DNA of 64,000 nt. It comes from Liolophura sinensis (lineage: Eukaryota; Mollusca; Polyplacophora; Chitonida; Chitonidae). Shown here in pieces: positions 12,065 through 23,907 of this stretch (positions are counted from its first letter, which is position 1; each line of letters begins with the position of its first letter). The stretch is from contig NC_088301.1 in the NCBI RefSeq assembly GCF_032854445.1, positions 46,125,116 through 46,189,115 on the forward strand. Reading direction: 5' to 3'. Made by a program: the position numbers and the translations under genes. The notes beneath the pieces are model-generated. The model worked only from the letters and a program-made list of their open reading frames with translations. It was not told the origin of the DNA and ran no database searches.

Positions 12065-15000
12065 TCTAATTATAAATGTATATCAATTCCACTGGAAGTT
12101 ACTCTCTCACATGCAAAATGGTTGAGGAATTAAGGCATAACCATCTTTAAAAAAAACATCTGCATCTTTTTCTTTAACAACCTGGGCTCATTCCATAAAA
12201 TCAGTTTTAAAAACTCATAATTTGATAACTGATTTTAATTTTGTTTGACCACAGGAGTTAAAATTGGAAGACTAAATAAATGTTGTGCTGCACATGTTAA
12301 AATAAATATATCAACTTTTAAGCCCATGGGACAATAAACTGTATGTTATAGAGCGGCTTTAAGTTTTAATCCCCCAGATTGCAATAGTTGCTACATAATG
12401 CAGGCTATGTCACAGGCAGCAAGCAATGACCTGGAAGAAGCCACTAAGTTATGACACTGACTCTATTTGGGCTTTCTTCTCTGCTTGCTGATTGTGCATT
12501 GATGAACCATAATTAAAAAAAGTCTCCCCCAAAACGTCAGCCACAGGATACTTGTTGTAGATGCAGTCACACCTTAGTTTTTTAATATTAAACCTTGAAA
12601 GTCAGCTGATACATGTAAGGGATGGGGATATAAATTGAGATACCTACACCCTTATATCATAACTAAATAGATAAAAAGTCATACTTTTTAAACTTTAAAT
12701 TACATGGGATACAATCAATGTATTTATACACTTGGTATAGTGGTGTATTTTCAAGCCATCCCAATATATCTGACTGCATACTTTATTCCCCGTAAGTAAA
12801 TATTTCAATACCTAACAGAATAAATCATAGATGTACATGCAAATATCTGGCAGTTGTAAATGTTGACAATTTTAAACCACTGAATAACTATCTTCCTAGC
12901 CTTAAAACAACTTTCAAAGATCAACAAAACCATCAGGATCAGGCAAAATGAGCAACTTTTTAGGCATGAACAAAATTTTACGTCAAATACAGTTTGTGCA
13001 TGTACATGACATCCAGGAAAGGCCAACAGTGAAATTAACACACAATACCTGTAGAAGTTCTTTTGCCTTTTTTGCATATGAAACAGATTAAACAAAAAAG
13101 AACAATTTGCTGATGTTTTCAGGTTAAAAGACAATAGATTTGAACTATGAAGATAAAAAAAAACAGCAATTTGGAACAATAGCATATAGAGAACACCATA
13201 GCTGAAGAACAATACTGGTACCTCGCGTGTTATTTATTTTCCTCACCTGCTATTTTTCATGTGCGACAGCAGCTAAGTGGTGCTTAAGAAGTTGCAAAGG
13301 ATATGAATGGCTGGGCTACCTTGCAATATATTTATAAAGCATGTTTTCTATGAATTCAAAGTATAGTCTACATGAATCAAATGCAAAAGCTCGACTTTTG
13401 AAAGTTTCACTGTTTATATACATATATGATAAACTTTGTTCTCCTTATCCATCCATGTTAACACATCTACATGTATGATGCCAGTCACTGTAGCAGGTGT
13501 TAATGTAGCAATGTGTGCTACACCTGAGATTAACTCATCTTCTTCACAGGTTTACTACAATTGCCAAACTGCACCTAGCTGAGCACGGATAACAGTTTGG
13601 TAGGCACTATACATACATGAAACACAATATGGAAACCTGCCTCAATACAAATCTGTTGAATACATACCATGAGCTCTATCAAAAAATGTATGGTACATCT
13701 ATTAAACATCATTATAACATATTCCGTCTTCCTCATGCAACTCTGAAAGTGCAAATCTAACCATAAAAATGTTCTACATGTAAGTTTACAAATGTATACA
13801 CACACTTAAGGTTTTAAGTAAGAACATTCCAAATTTTATTTAATTAATTTCCCCTATCGAATGAAGAATTCAATTCCAAAGTTTTCATAAATCATCCATT
13901 GAGAATACTTACGGAACTGCTTATAAAAAAAATTTATTGTTATGTTGAATGTTTATACACAAATCCTGATAAGGCTTTTCTTGTTTTTATATACAAATGA
14001 AAATTATTCATTAAGTATTTTTTTTATATAAATCTTTACAATTGTTTAACATTAATGTACAGAAAATGTTCATCATTTTTTTTTCATTTTTTATTCATTG
14101 AATGAACCAGTTCCAGTTTGACATCACTATCACCACGTTCTGAAATCCAACAGAAACGGGCCAAAGCAGTCTCTCCCCCTCCTCTCTCCCTTATCCAGTT
14201 CAGCAAACCCTGATACCCATTCCACATATGCGTATAACACACAAGTTCTGTCACACAGTTATTACATGTTTATGCAACCATATGGTGACTAACGATAAAC
14301 ATGAGTTATATTATACGTTGCTAAACGATGATATCAGTGATACTGGTGTAAGAATTAACCTACAGAGTGCAGACTGGCTCATGCATGTACATGTAGCTCT
14401 CTGGAGAAAACCAATGGGCAAATATTTACTGAATCATGTGCAGGTAATTCTTGGCTTTCACCTGTCACCTTGGATTTCAGCAAGCATTTCATGATGAAAG
14501 TCAGTTTACAGGCACTGTTGCAAGTTCATGGTATGTCAGAAAGGTAATTCTTTGCGTTAACCCCACAGACATCAATAACTGTTTACAACAATAATGTTCA
14601 GGTGTGGTTATCATGATCATGCAACTTAGCAAAGCAAACCCCACATGTTCATGTAACTTTACATAGTCTGCTCTCAAATTCTAACCTGGAAGATACACAA
14701 TTCTTCATAATACTAGTGTTGTACTTAAATGGGCAGTCAGAAGAAACAATCTTGAATTGTATTTCAATAGTTAAAAACATCTAACATTTGGGGATTTATT
14801 TCATCTTGTGATATACGGATGTTCACAGTAAACAGCTAACCCAACAGACTAAGAAAAAAAGAACTCAACAGACAAGATTACATGTAATAGAGCTTTGCTA
14901 ATGCTGCTATGCATAATATACATACCAGAGAACAGTATCTTAGGATGTAACACCCAGTCTTTCTTTGAACGTTAGCGGCCATTTTCTATGTTTTGTTGAG

Positions 15001-16372
15001 ATACACCTACACCTCGGGGGCATAATGGCTCTTCGAGAGTGTAAACCTAGAATTTGTTACAGAGACCTTGTTTCGTGCAAGTATGATCCAGAGAGTCGTT
15101 GAAAAAAACATACACTCCTGTGCCAAAAAGAAAAATCCTGAGACTTTCAACGTGCAGGATTCTGCAAAGTTTTCCACATCACTGGTAACACACAAGAGTC
15201 CTAAATAATCCATGCCCGTATTTGAAGTTCAGGTGTTGCAGGCTGCCATTTTATCGCCACACATTTTTCCTGCATTTTAGACTACATCTCGCTCGCATTA
15301 GCCCTCCCTTATCTGGTTTAGCGACTACAGACATAAGCTGTGTTTACATCTTTAGGGCATTTGAAGATTTTCCTGTGTCTATTTGATCTGACTCTTTGCT
15401 TTCGGCACGCTGCGTTCGGAGACCCTGACTTAGACAGAGGCCACAGACCCCAAGAAAAGATAAACACAGGCGATAAACTAAACACAAATGGCCCACTTAA
15501 CACAGGTACCCTATACAACAAACTCGAATCCTAATCACAAAAGACAAGGAAAACACTCCACATCAGATGGGCATCACTGATTGAGATACCAGGTATCATT
15601 CAGTCTTCTGTCTCTCATTTTTGCTCAGTCATTATATAAAATCTTTGTAACACCAGGAAAAAACACACACACTTTTTCAGCTTAATCATTGAAGAGCACA
15701 AAACACTGATTACATTTACAGCAAGGAACATGTAAGCAACCTTTACAACCAAAGATGTATATTCCGTATAGATGTGCATGTATATATTTCTCCTATTCCT
15801 ACTAGTAGGAAAGGTAGCAGTTTTCTCAATTATACCTGACAAGAAATAAAATAATATGGCTTACAAGTTTGAACGTACATGTATGTCTTATGAGGGGGAA
15901 TGTATGTTGATATTTATGCGACTGATTAAAATGACATGGTCGCCCACAATTTGGACTTTATACTAATTCACATTGCGACGTCTTAACGAAGTTTTAAAGT
16001 TCGTTCATAAACTAAATCACTCATGACGAAATAAAAATATTCATTGAGTGTGTAGCTTGTATCAGCCCGGAGAAGTCCTTTCGTTATTCAAATTCAACAA
16101 ATACAGGGCGGGCCATATTGCTTCATTAATATTCAACACGAAGGGCCCGAAGCATCGGTGCAGCGTTTGGAAAGTTCCTATGATCCCTACTTTCAATCAG
16201 TTGACGAACTCCAAAAATATTGAATACTGATACACAGATACATACTGAGTTCAGCAGCTCAAACAACAATTAAAAAATGTTACCAATAATCTTCACATTA
16301 AGCTAGGAGTGAGAAACGTGTGTCTGTTTGACGTTTAACACCCTCTGCTCACAACAAATACAACATTTGGAC
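12065..16372. other. Noncoding DNA with a possible promoter or first-exon zone near 14.95-15.5 kb
   Basis: 12.1-14.1 kb is AT-rich and featureless. At 14093-14265 the minus strand has about 40 open codons that end shortly before an AATAAA, which could be a terminal exon, but no family is recognisable. From 14.95 kb CpG frequency rises. A YY1-like 'gcggccatttt' sits at 14975, and an ATG at 15025 opens 19 codons that reach a possible donor (caa/gtatga) at 15081. These are weak cues; no gene is called. Confidence 0.4.
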
Positions 16373-16564
16373 CTACATATCAAGAAGTAGTTTTGCGACA
16401 TCTTTGTGCTTTGTGAGACCCTTTTCTTTCTTCAATGTACGCCACCATTCAAACTGGCCACCAATTACAACTTTAGACTTGCTTGTCAAACTGTCCAGCT
16501 CTCTTTTACACCGCTTTTTGGCCGATCCTGTCATAAGCAAGCTGTAAGCCCTTCTTTTACACAT
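16373..16564 (-). CDS. Small exon or short gene: basic protein with an F-x2-W..L..E.GL..VA.LLLD motif
   Basis: A 63-codon minus-strand frame ends at TAG 16375-16373. Its C-terminal half has Lys/Arg-rich SAKKRCKREL, then KVVIGGQFEWWRTLKKEKGL and KDVAKLLLD. I recall this pattern (G..F..W..L....G....VA..LLD) as recurrent in uncharacterised metazoan proteins, often beside DNA-binding zinc fingers; this comes from memory and was not searched. The ATG at 16564 is the first after an in-frame TAA, but a pyrimidine-rich acceptor ending 'atgacag' lies inside the frame. A possible donor (at/gtaggt) overlaps the stop. It may therefore be an internal exon of a larger minus-strand gene. A CpG-bearing patch with two TTCCGG sites at 17.28 kb could be its promoter. 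Confidence 0.45.
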   Translation of the reverse strand: MCKRRAYSLLMTGSAKKRCKRELDSLTSKSKVVIGGQFEWWRTLKKEKGLTKHKDVAKLLLDM

Positions 16565-17137
16565 GTAATCATTTTTTTCTTTTTTTACATATGAAGTTTA
16601 CCCAGTGTTGTGCCGATGCCTCATTTAAATATTCTGTCAGATTTTTCAGTATTCAGTCTTTCGTTATTTTTAAACATTCACTTTTAACGTACATGCTGGG
16701 GGTGGGATTAAGGAAAAGATTGTAGCTTTTACATATTGTGAAAAATACCGATACTCATGTCACTCTGTAATAACGCAAAAAATACCTAACATCTGGCCAT
16801 CCATGTCACTCTAACTATCAAAAGTACAGGCAAAGTTCACGAGACTAAAACTATATACTATAAGGGGCTGAAGAAATGGAACGGGGAGAGGGGGCTGGGG
16901 GAATGGTTCTGGCTGCTTTTAGACTCTCCACCCAGGGCCACATAGAGAGTCACTTCAATTGTGGAAAATGTTTGGCATCCCAAACTGTTGGCTGCCAAAG
17001 CTGTGTTAAAACTAACAAGTAAATCAAACAAAAATATGATGCTTTACGCCTTAAAAAGTTAAGTTTTTATATAATTTTTTTCATTCACAGTCTTAACAGC
17101 TCTTAGAAAGCATCATTTTGACTTTCATTTTGCAAAA

Positions 17138-17169
17138 TTTCACAGTTCTACAAGTGTAGAACTGTGAAA
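17138..17169. repeat. Perfect 32-bp palindrome
   Basis: The arms TTTCACAGTTCTACA and TGTAGAACTGTGAAA (15 bp each) are perfect reverse complements separated only by AG. A second short palindrome (ATTTTGCAAAAT) directly precedes it. Confidence 0.9.
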
Positions 17170-17271
17170 GCATAAACTATGAGAATTACAAAGCTTACTA
17201 AAATACAAAATTTTAGGCCATTTCATTTATCCTGATGTTCGATGTAAAACTACCCTTTTGACACGACGAAA

Positions 17272-17320
17272 GCATTTCCGGCAATGCAAGTTTTCCGGCA
17301 GATGGAGGCCGCATTTGGCT
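17272..17320. promoter_or_regulatory. Candidate promoter patch with two ETS-type TTCCGG sites
   Basis: 'catttccggca' and 'gttttccggca' lie 18 bp apart in a locally CpG-containing patch within AT-rich DNA. TTCCGG is the core of ETS-family sites common at metazoan promoters. The minus-strand exon at 16373-16564 is 0.7 kb downstream of it. Function is inferred from motif and position only. Confidence 0.3.
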
Positions 17321-17705
17321 GGGACGCTCTTCCCTTATGCCTTCACCAAATCCTAGCTAGGGGTCTACATATAAACATATGTACATATAAACCGGGATCA
17401 GTACAACATTGAAGAGAATTATAAACTTCCTACATTAATTCCTATGTTATTATAACACATAGTGTATGTTAAATACAACCTTCCATGTATGTATTACATG
17501 ATGGGTTAATAAAACCATCTAATGACAGCCCCTTATTTACAATTCATTCCTATTTAAGCAAAATTTACATACTATACCTAGATGTAGATAATGTACACTG
17601 AATACTTGGTTTCATATTGTGTGGTACATTCACACATACCTTATTTCTCATCCTTTTTCTCAAAAGATCAACTTTTGATTGTGATTTGTGTACCTTTTTA
17701 ATATG

Positions 17706-17853
17706 ATTTGGGAAACAAAACTACATTGGTTGGGTTGGCCAGTTCAAGGGTTTCCCAAAAAGCATCATTTCATTAGTCTACACAGAACAGTGCACTGAGA
17801 ATACGCTTGAATAAACACCTTGCAAACATGCAAAAAGGATGAAGAATTACTGC
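17706..17853 (+). repeat. Dispersed repeat family A, copy 3
   Basis: Same block order as the copies at 7514 and 11921: 'ggaaacaaaactacattgg', 'gttggccagtt', 'agggtttcccaaaa', 'gagaatacgcttgaataaac', 'aacatgcaaaaaggatgaag'. Confidence 0.6.
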
Positions 17854-18962
17854 ATATACATGTATATACATATACTGTACATGTATGATTCACTGAAAGA
17901 GTTGCTAAAAAATCTTTTCATACAATCAATGAACATTTGTTCCTGATCTTCTTTCACATGTTCTCTGTCGAATACATTTACATATTATTAAACGATTACT
18001 ACAAAACTCATCCTAAAAGTCTGACAGAGGGCTACCAAGCTTCTTTTGGACAAAGTCATACTGTAAATATATTTGCAACAATAAACTAATGTATACTGTG
18101 CGTCATCATAGAGGAATATGATCCACTCTATTTTAAGTCATCTCATTAACTTATACAGTAAGGAGAAAGGCACAAGTATGTTAAGCTAAAGGGAAAGACA
18201 AATGAATCACTCACTGTTCCTTATTCATCATTTAAATCCTTGCTTTAAATTTCCATAAATTCAAACAGTTACAAGATTTAACAATCTATACTTATTTTGC
18301 TAGTAAACCAGACTTGAGGTTGAACCTCAAGCACCTGTTAATGGTTCGTTTGATTTGAGCATTTCTGCACATGCAAGATGTGCAATTTAGCACTTGTAAG
18401 TTGTGTGTAAACTGTACAAATAATTAAGCCATTACCCATTGTATTGTTTGGAAACATCATCTGATTGTTGTTTAATGCCATACTGAAGAATTTTAACATT
18501 TTTTATGAGTGGAGGAAAGCATTTAGCGCAAGTAACTCGTAAACCACTGTATTCTTACATTCCTGGTAAACTTTCCCAGCGTATATTGAGACACGTCATA
18601 TCACTGGCAAAAGGTCTTCAAGTCAACAACTTCGTGTAAAACACTTCGTGTAAAAGACTTTCACCAGATACAAATGGAAGAACGGGCATCTTGGTTATTC
18701 CTTGACAGCCAATGGGGTTGAACCCACGTCTCTGGTGAAATATTCTTAACCACTACACATGACATTTCATAAGGCTAATATTCTCAACATGTCTTCAGTC
18801 TTTTAACATGAAAAACTGAAACTATTGCACATCTCAAAGGACATATCCATGTTATATACATACAGGCAATAAGTGCATACATGTACTAAGACACACATGC
18901 CATGGTCAGCCCACAAACACATAACTAGCATAATTAGTACACTATCATTCAATATACCTTGA
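17854..18962. other. AT-rich noncoding DNA
   Basis: No gene seen. It holds a 19-bp palindrome CTTGAGGTTgAACCTCAAG near 18315 and a direct repeat of 'acttcgtgtaaaa' near 18630-18655. Confidence 0.55.
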
Positions 18963-19335
18963 CAAGAGTGAGTGAGTGAGTGAGTGCTTGGGGTTTAATG
19001 TCGTGCTTAACAATTTTTCAGTCATATGACGATGAAGGAATTCTTAGAGTGCATGTTATGTGCCTCCTTGTTGCTGGACTGATTTCCACCGCTTTTTTAT
19101 CTAGTGCTGCTTCACTGAAACACCTTACCGACGGCAAGGAAGCCGCCCCGCGAGAGCCATTATACTGATACGGATCAACCAATCATTGCCCTATCCCCTT
19201 CATGCTGAACATCAAGCGAGGAAGTTACAACTTCCTCTTTTAAGGTCTTAGGTGTGACTCGACCCAGGATTGACCCTGGATCTACTGCTCATGAGGCGGA
19301 CTCTCTAGCAAATGTGCTTATGGGGCCAGTCCTTG
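18963..19335 (-). mobile_element. Nearly full-length tRNA-derived SINE
   Basis: On the minus strand the element starts at about 19335 with a tRNA-like head and ends in a (cact)n tail at 18968-18986. On the plus strand it reads (gagt)n, 'gcttggggtttaatgtcgtg', 'tcagtcatatgacgatgaag', 'cgccccgcgagagccattat' and 'ggattgaccctggatctac'. The last is the complement of a pol III B box. I recall close relatives as abundant in mollusc genomes. Short open frames inside (18980-19168, 19254-19445) belong to the repeat and are not genes. Confidence 0.8.
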
Positions 19336-20670
19336 ACAACAACCCTCAGGTAAGATATAAGACAGATAAACATCTTATCTTGACCTGGATATTTTTAAGA
19401 CATCTCACCACCAGTTACGTTACCTGGATTTACACGTCTGCTTGATTATTTGATTTTGTCAATAGAGGACCCAGATGTAGACATACATGTGTACACAGAT
19501 TCTTAACATGTACACATGTCTACATGCGAAGGCATGGAAATTTCACTCATGTGCATGCCTGGACTGAATGGCTGTCGTCTAGACGCTAAGCTTAATGAGC
19601 CACTCCAACAACCTTCATTCCCCACTCAACTTTTTTGCTCACATATATGCATATATATGTTATCAGGCCTACCAAAACTTTTTGATAAATGTATGCATAC
19701 TTATATGTAAGCTTTTCAACTGACACAGACTGCTTGCATCAAAATCTGAAAAATTAAATACCTTTTTTATATGCCACAACGTCCTTCACACTACACACAG
19801 CCACAGCCAAGATACTTGACATCTTCCAATACACTTGACAACTGTACTACACATTCATGATTAAACCCCATAAATTTCAAGTCCCAAGATGAGTCACACA
19901 AACTTATACACATGTACACATAATGGTGTATATACATCCAACCCGCAGTGTTCATGCAGGATATGCCTGGCGTGATTGTACATGCATGTATTGAACGTGG
20001 CAGTTCTGCTTAAAAAACTAACAACTGAAGAAGATTTCCATTCATGACAAGAAATAATATCAACAAGCCTCGCCCTGCATTCAAATATTAATTAAAAAAA
20101 GACATCCCAGCTTGGTCAAGTGAATGTATCATTTTTTTTTTTTTTTAGCTGTAGGGGTAATTGAAATAAGCTTATGTGATAACATTTCATGCCCAAGGCT
20201 TCTACATCTTACATGCAATGCAGCTTTATATCTTGTGAATGTTTGTTGTGGTATACATGTATATTCAGCATACAGGAACTTATTAACAGCTAATGGTAAA
20301 GGTATTATAATTATTTCATCCCTTTTCACAAGCAAAATACCTACACACCAGTTTAATACATTCTGGATCAACCTATTAAGTGTATAGTATTATACATGCA
20401 TATGCTCTTGTCATATTGTTACTTATGAGCAAATACAGTTCAAAGTTCTGAATGCATGTAAAAATAAGGGTTGCGTCATTTTATTTATTTGCCATTCCAT
20501 TTAATCACTGTGTACTTGCTGGAGCTAAGCTACACCATTTGAATATAAGGTAATTAAGATTTGAAAACAAGTGCTAAAAGCAAAGAAAATTTGTGCAAAG
20601 CCAAAATATGCCTTAAACAGTTGCTTTTCTGAGCTAAGGTAAGACGATTTAGAAAACAACTATAATGTAA

Positions 20671-20746
20671 ACTGATACAGTTAATTTCGGCTATAAGTGG
20701 ATTATACAACTGATACAGTTAATTTCGGCTATAAGTGGATTATACA
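20671..20746 (+). repeat. Tandem duplication, 2 x 38 bp
   Basis: The unit beginning 'actgatacagttaatttcgg' occurs at 20671 and again at 20709 with no difference seen, so the duplication is recent. Confidence 0.9.
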
Positions 20747-21698
20747 ATGACTGACCAAAATAATCTAACACGGTGCTAGAACATCCACAGTTAAAGAGCA
20801 TTGATGAAGAGAAGTTTACAAATGCTTGATATAGAAAAAATTCTATTGTAGTGACCCTTACCTTAGCCCATGGAGTTATCTTTTAAAATATATATGTATG
20901 TCAAAGCGCAGCTGCTACAAATCACTCAGAACTCCTACAATTCAGCTGCCTGCAAAGAGAACATGATCAAACTTAGACATAAAGTGGAGAGGCCCTTCAT
21001 CAGGGAACAAACAGAACCCTGAGATTGTTTACACCCGCTTCCCAACCTAACTACCCTCTATTTGTGAATGGACCAGCTTGTTTCAGACACAAAGACCATG
21101 CCACTCCTAACACTAGGTATGCTCTCCCACATTTCTCAAGGGCTGGGAGCTTAACATTATACATATGGATGTTCAGGCTGATTTTTCACTTTCATTATTC
21201 CTTATTTTTTTTTTTTCTGGCTGTTTTTTTTAATGAAAAGTAATTCATTACAAAGGCAAAACATTTGAAAACTGAACTTACATGTAATATGCAATTCTGA
21301 AACATGTTCTTAGTACAACCTAGAACCTGTTCCTGACCCGGACAGTTTACTGATAAATATAACAATATTTCCTTTAAGAGTTTCACAATTTATTTCCAGC
21401 CATGAAGACATATATTAGCATTATCAAAGTCATTGATAATGACCTCAGGACAAATGTACCCAAATGTACCCTACCAGTACTTCACCTCAAACCTGCATAG
21501 GTACTGTCCAACAAAATGACTCCATTACCAAAAAAAAAATAATGTTAATAAAGAAAAAAGGTTTTAATGTTGAGATATAAAGAGCGCACTTAAATACTTA
21601 GTAGCTTAAGTTTGTTTTAACCACACAAAGCCGTGTTGTGTGCGCAAAGAGATAAATAGAAGCTTGGATGGTTATGCTAAGCTAGTATATTTGTATGG

Positions 21699-21742
21699 TG
21701 AGGGGGGGGGGAGGGGGAAGTGGGAGGAGGAGGAGGAGGAGC
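21699..21742 (+). repeat. G-rich / (GGA)n tract
   Basis: A run of nine G, then GAGGGGG and six GGA-type units. The plus strand could form a G-quadruplex. Confidence 0.85.
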
Positions 21743-21989
21743 GTGGGTGAGTGGTAAGCGTTTTAAGAAAGATCAAAGAATTTTTAACCCAAAGAGAACC
21801 CATCCCTATACACAGACAGAAAGCAAGCGCTACACAAGGAAAACTGTAACATCTTTGACCAATGAGATTATGTATTCAAATCTAGCTCTTGTCAAAACAA
21901 TGTTGGGTTTATTTACATACATGTCATGGAAAGGACTTTGAGGGCATTGGTTTAACATACCTTTTCTTTAATTAATTAAAACCTTGATA

Positions 21990-22611
21990 TTAGCCCAAAG
22001 CTTAGCTGGGCGTTACGGTAGGAATATCCAGCTAAGCTTTGGTCTTATGGACTTCCACGCAGACAATTTTACTGAAAAAAAAAAACAACGGTCCAACCCT
22101 ACCTTATTTTTGCTATCCACGGATTCCCTGATGCGAACAACCGACCACGAAAATTTTATCCTACCCAACACTGTTCACAGGGCATGCAATTCTTAAAGCA
22201 GTACCCCAACACCTATAGTTTCATACTAATTGTTCCCTAGACACAATATTTTTGCTATGTTAGCATGTAAACTGCATTTTAAAAAAACGCATGCCCTGTA
22301 AGCAGAATGTTGGATGGGATAAAATTTTCGCAGCCCATCACCCTGCCCGAAGTTAAATAAAAAATTCGGAACATGGCAGACATCAGTTTGGTTTGCCCAA
22401 TTCAAAAGTTTAAACAACTGGATTGCTGTTGAAAGATGGTTTACCAATGCTAGCTTTAATATGTTTACGGTTTCTTTATATCAGAGAATCGGTGGATAGC
22501 AAAAATAAAGTAGGGTTAGAGCCGGTTTCTTCACTGAAATTGTCCACTTGAAAGTCCATGTGACCGAAGCTGGGCGTTACAGTAGGCACATCCAGTATAG
22601 CTTTGGGCCAG
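21990..22611. mobile_element. 622-bp non-autonomous DNA transposon with long inverted repeats
   Basis: Left arm (about 21990-22200) and right arm (about 22265-22611) are inverted copies. Shared blocks read from each end are 'cccaaagct', 'atggactt', 'gacaattt.a.tgaa', 'ccaaccctac.ttatttttg', 'ctatcca.cgattc.ctgat' and 'gggcatgc'. CTTGATA lies directly outside both ends (21983-21989 and 22612-22618), a 7-bp (perhaps 8-bp) target-site duplication compatible with a hAT-like element. The terminal 12 bases are TTAGCCCAAAGC and, on the other strand, CTGGCCCAAAGC. No transposase frame is present. The ~26-bp loop of the end hairpin is inverted in one arm relative to the other. Confidence 0.8.
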
Positions 22612-22626
22612 CTTGATACATATAGC

Positions 22627-22629
<3 letters not shown>

Positions 22630-22671
<42 letters not shown>

Positions 22672-22725
22672 CATATATATATGTATATATTGATACACAA
22701 AATTATATATATATTGATACACAAA
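22630..22725. repeat. (AT)n microsatellite, interrupted
   Basis: Long AT/TA dinucleotide tract, followed by two copies of 'atatatattgatacacaaa', directly adjoining the inverted-repeat element. Confidence 0.9.
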
Positions 22726-23137
22726 TTATTTTTCATACTTTCATACTATATAACTAATATCAAATAAATAAATCAAATGTTATATAGGCCTACCTATATA
22801 CCTATAAGCATTTTGGTACAATAACATTCGTATCATATATATGCCACCAAATTACTGTAACCCTCGTGTCAACTGCGAAAGGAAAACCTTAACCAAGTGT
22901 AAGATATCTAAAATTCAGTGACTGCTTATTAAGTCTACGTTGACGTAAAACTAAATGAATAACTCCAATGTCGTATATAAGCTACCGGTACTTATAATAT
23001 AGGCCTACAGGTGGTATGTAAGAGACTAAAATTAAAGCCCTTCTTAAAAACACTTACAAAGTAACTTGAATCTATTCTTGCAATGGAATTTGAAAAAGAA
23101 AACATAGCGGGTTACTTAAACAACTGTCGCGCCCGCA

Positions 23138-23184
<47 letters not shown>

Positions 23185-23907
23185 GTGCACTACGGTTAAC
23201 ACTGTGTGCCAACCCTCACGTGGACACAAATGAGGTCAAAAACACATGTTGTTGTTGTAGTAACCTACACTGCCAGCGACCTGGGTGTAAAGGCCTGCCA
23301 TACACTACGAGACAAGTAAGTTCTGTACGTATAACGTTTGTAGTGTCTGACAGTTTGTTTGAACACCAGATATTTTTAAAACAATACTTACAAAAAGTAC
23401 AGAAATCTTTCACACGAGTAAACAACTTGCTGAACTTCAAAGCTTCTCTCATGAACCACATGTCAGTTTATGTACACATAAAAATCACAACCTAGTCGCC
23501 AGCAGATCGAAGACACGCGATTGGCTGGCTGGGTGTCATTCTACACGAGCGCTTAAGCGCCAATTTAGTTCTGATATCACAAAACCCACTCGCTAAGTTT
23601 ACGATAGTTAACATTCCTCTTAGCTATACATATGTAATACCATGCAATTAAGGTATACGCCCTATTCATGCAGCAAACAGTTTAATAAATAACATCAAAC
23701 CGTACAGGTTTGTATGGTAACAGAGCTGCTCTGCATGATTTACATGTATCAATTTAAAAACTGGCGGAAATTAAAACCATTCCAAGAAAAAAAAAAAAGA
23801 AAAAAAAATTATAATACTTTGGTATTTGATCCACACACATTTTATACACTTTTTACATGGATGCTTGTTCGTCTGATGATCCTCTTTATCATTTTATATG
23901 CATTATG
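22726..23907. other. Noncoding DNA with a CpG-bearing patch
   Basis: At 23100-23580 CpG density rises. The patch includes a 12-bp palindrome GCGCTTAAGCGC (23551-23562), an ATTGG box near 23519, and a short frame ending at a possible donor (gacaa/gtaagt) near 23319. This may be an unassigned promoter with a first exon; no protein is recognised. Confidence 0.4.
23141..23182. repeat. (TA)21 microsatellite
   Basis: About 21 uninterrupted TA dinucleotides. Confidence 0.95.

Larger units (their letters stand above)
19336..21989. other. AT-rich noncoding DNA with a 38-bp duplication
   Basis: No gene is supported. It includes homopolymer T runs (20131-20147, 21206-21217) and a purine tract at 21699-21742 with a 9-G run and (gga)n. 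Confidence 0.55.

Noticed and set aside
12805-13212. 135-codon minus-strand frame rich in Phe, Leu and Cys
   Set aside because: Composition mirrors AT-rich DNA read on the T-rich strand; no conserved motif or neighbouring gene signal.
14093-14265. Minus-strand terminal exon ending before AATAAA
   Set aside because: About 40 open codons and a poly(A)-like signal, but a weak acceptor and no recognised protein; too little to call.
23220-23495. 91-codon plus-strand frame with a CCCC run
   Set aside because: The Cys run comes from a (tgt)n stretch and the frame crosses a good donor site; at most part of it could be a first exon.
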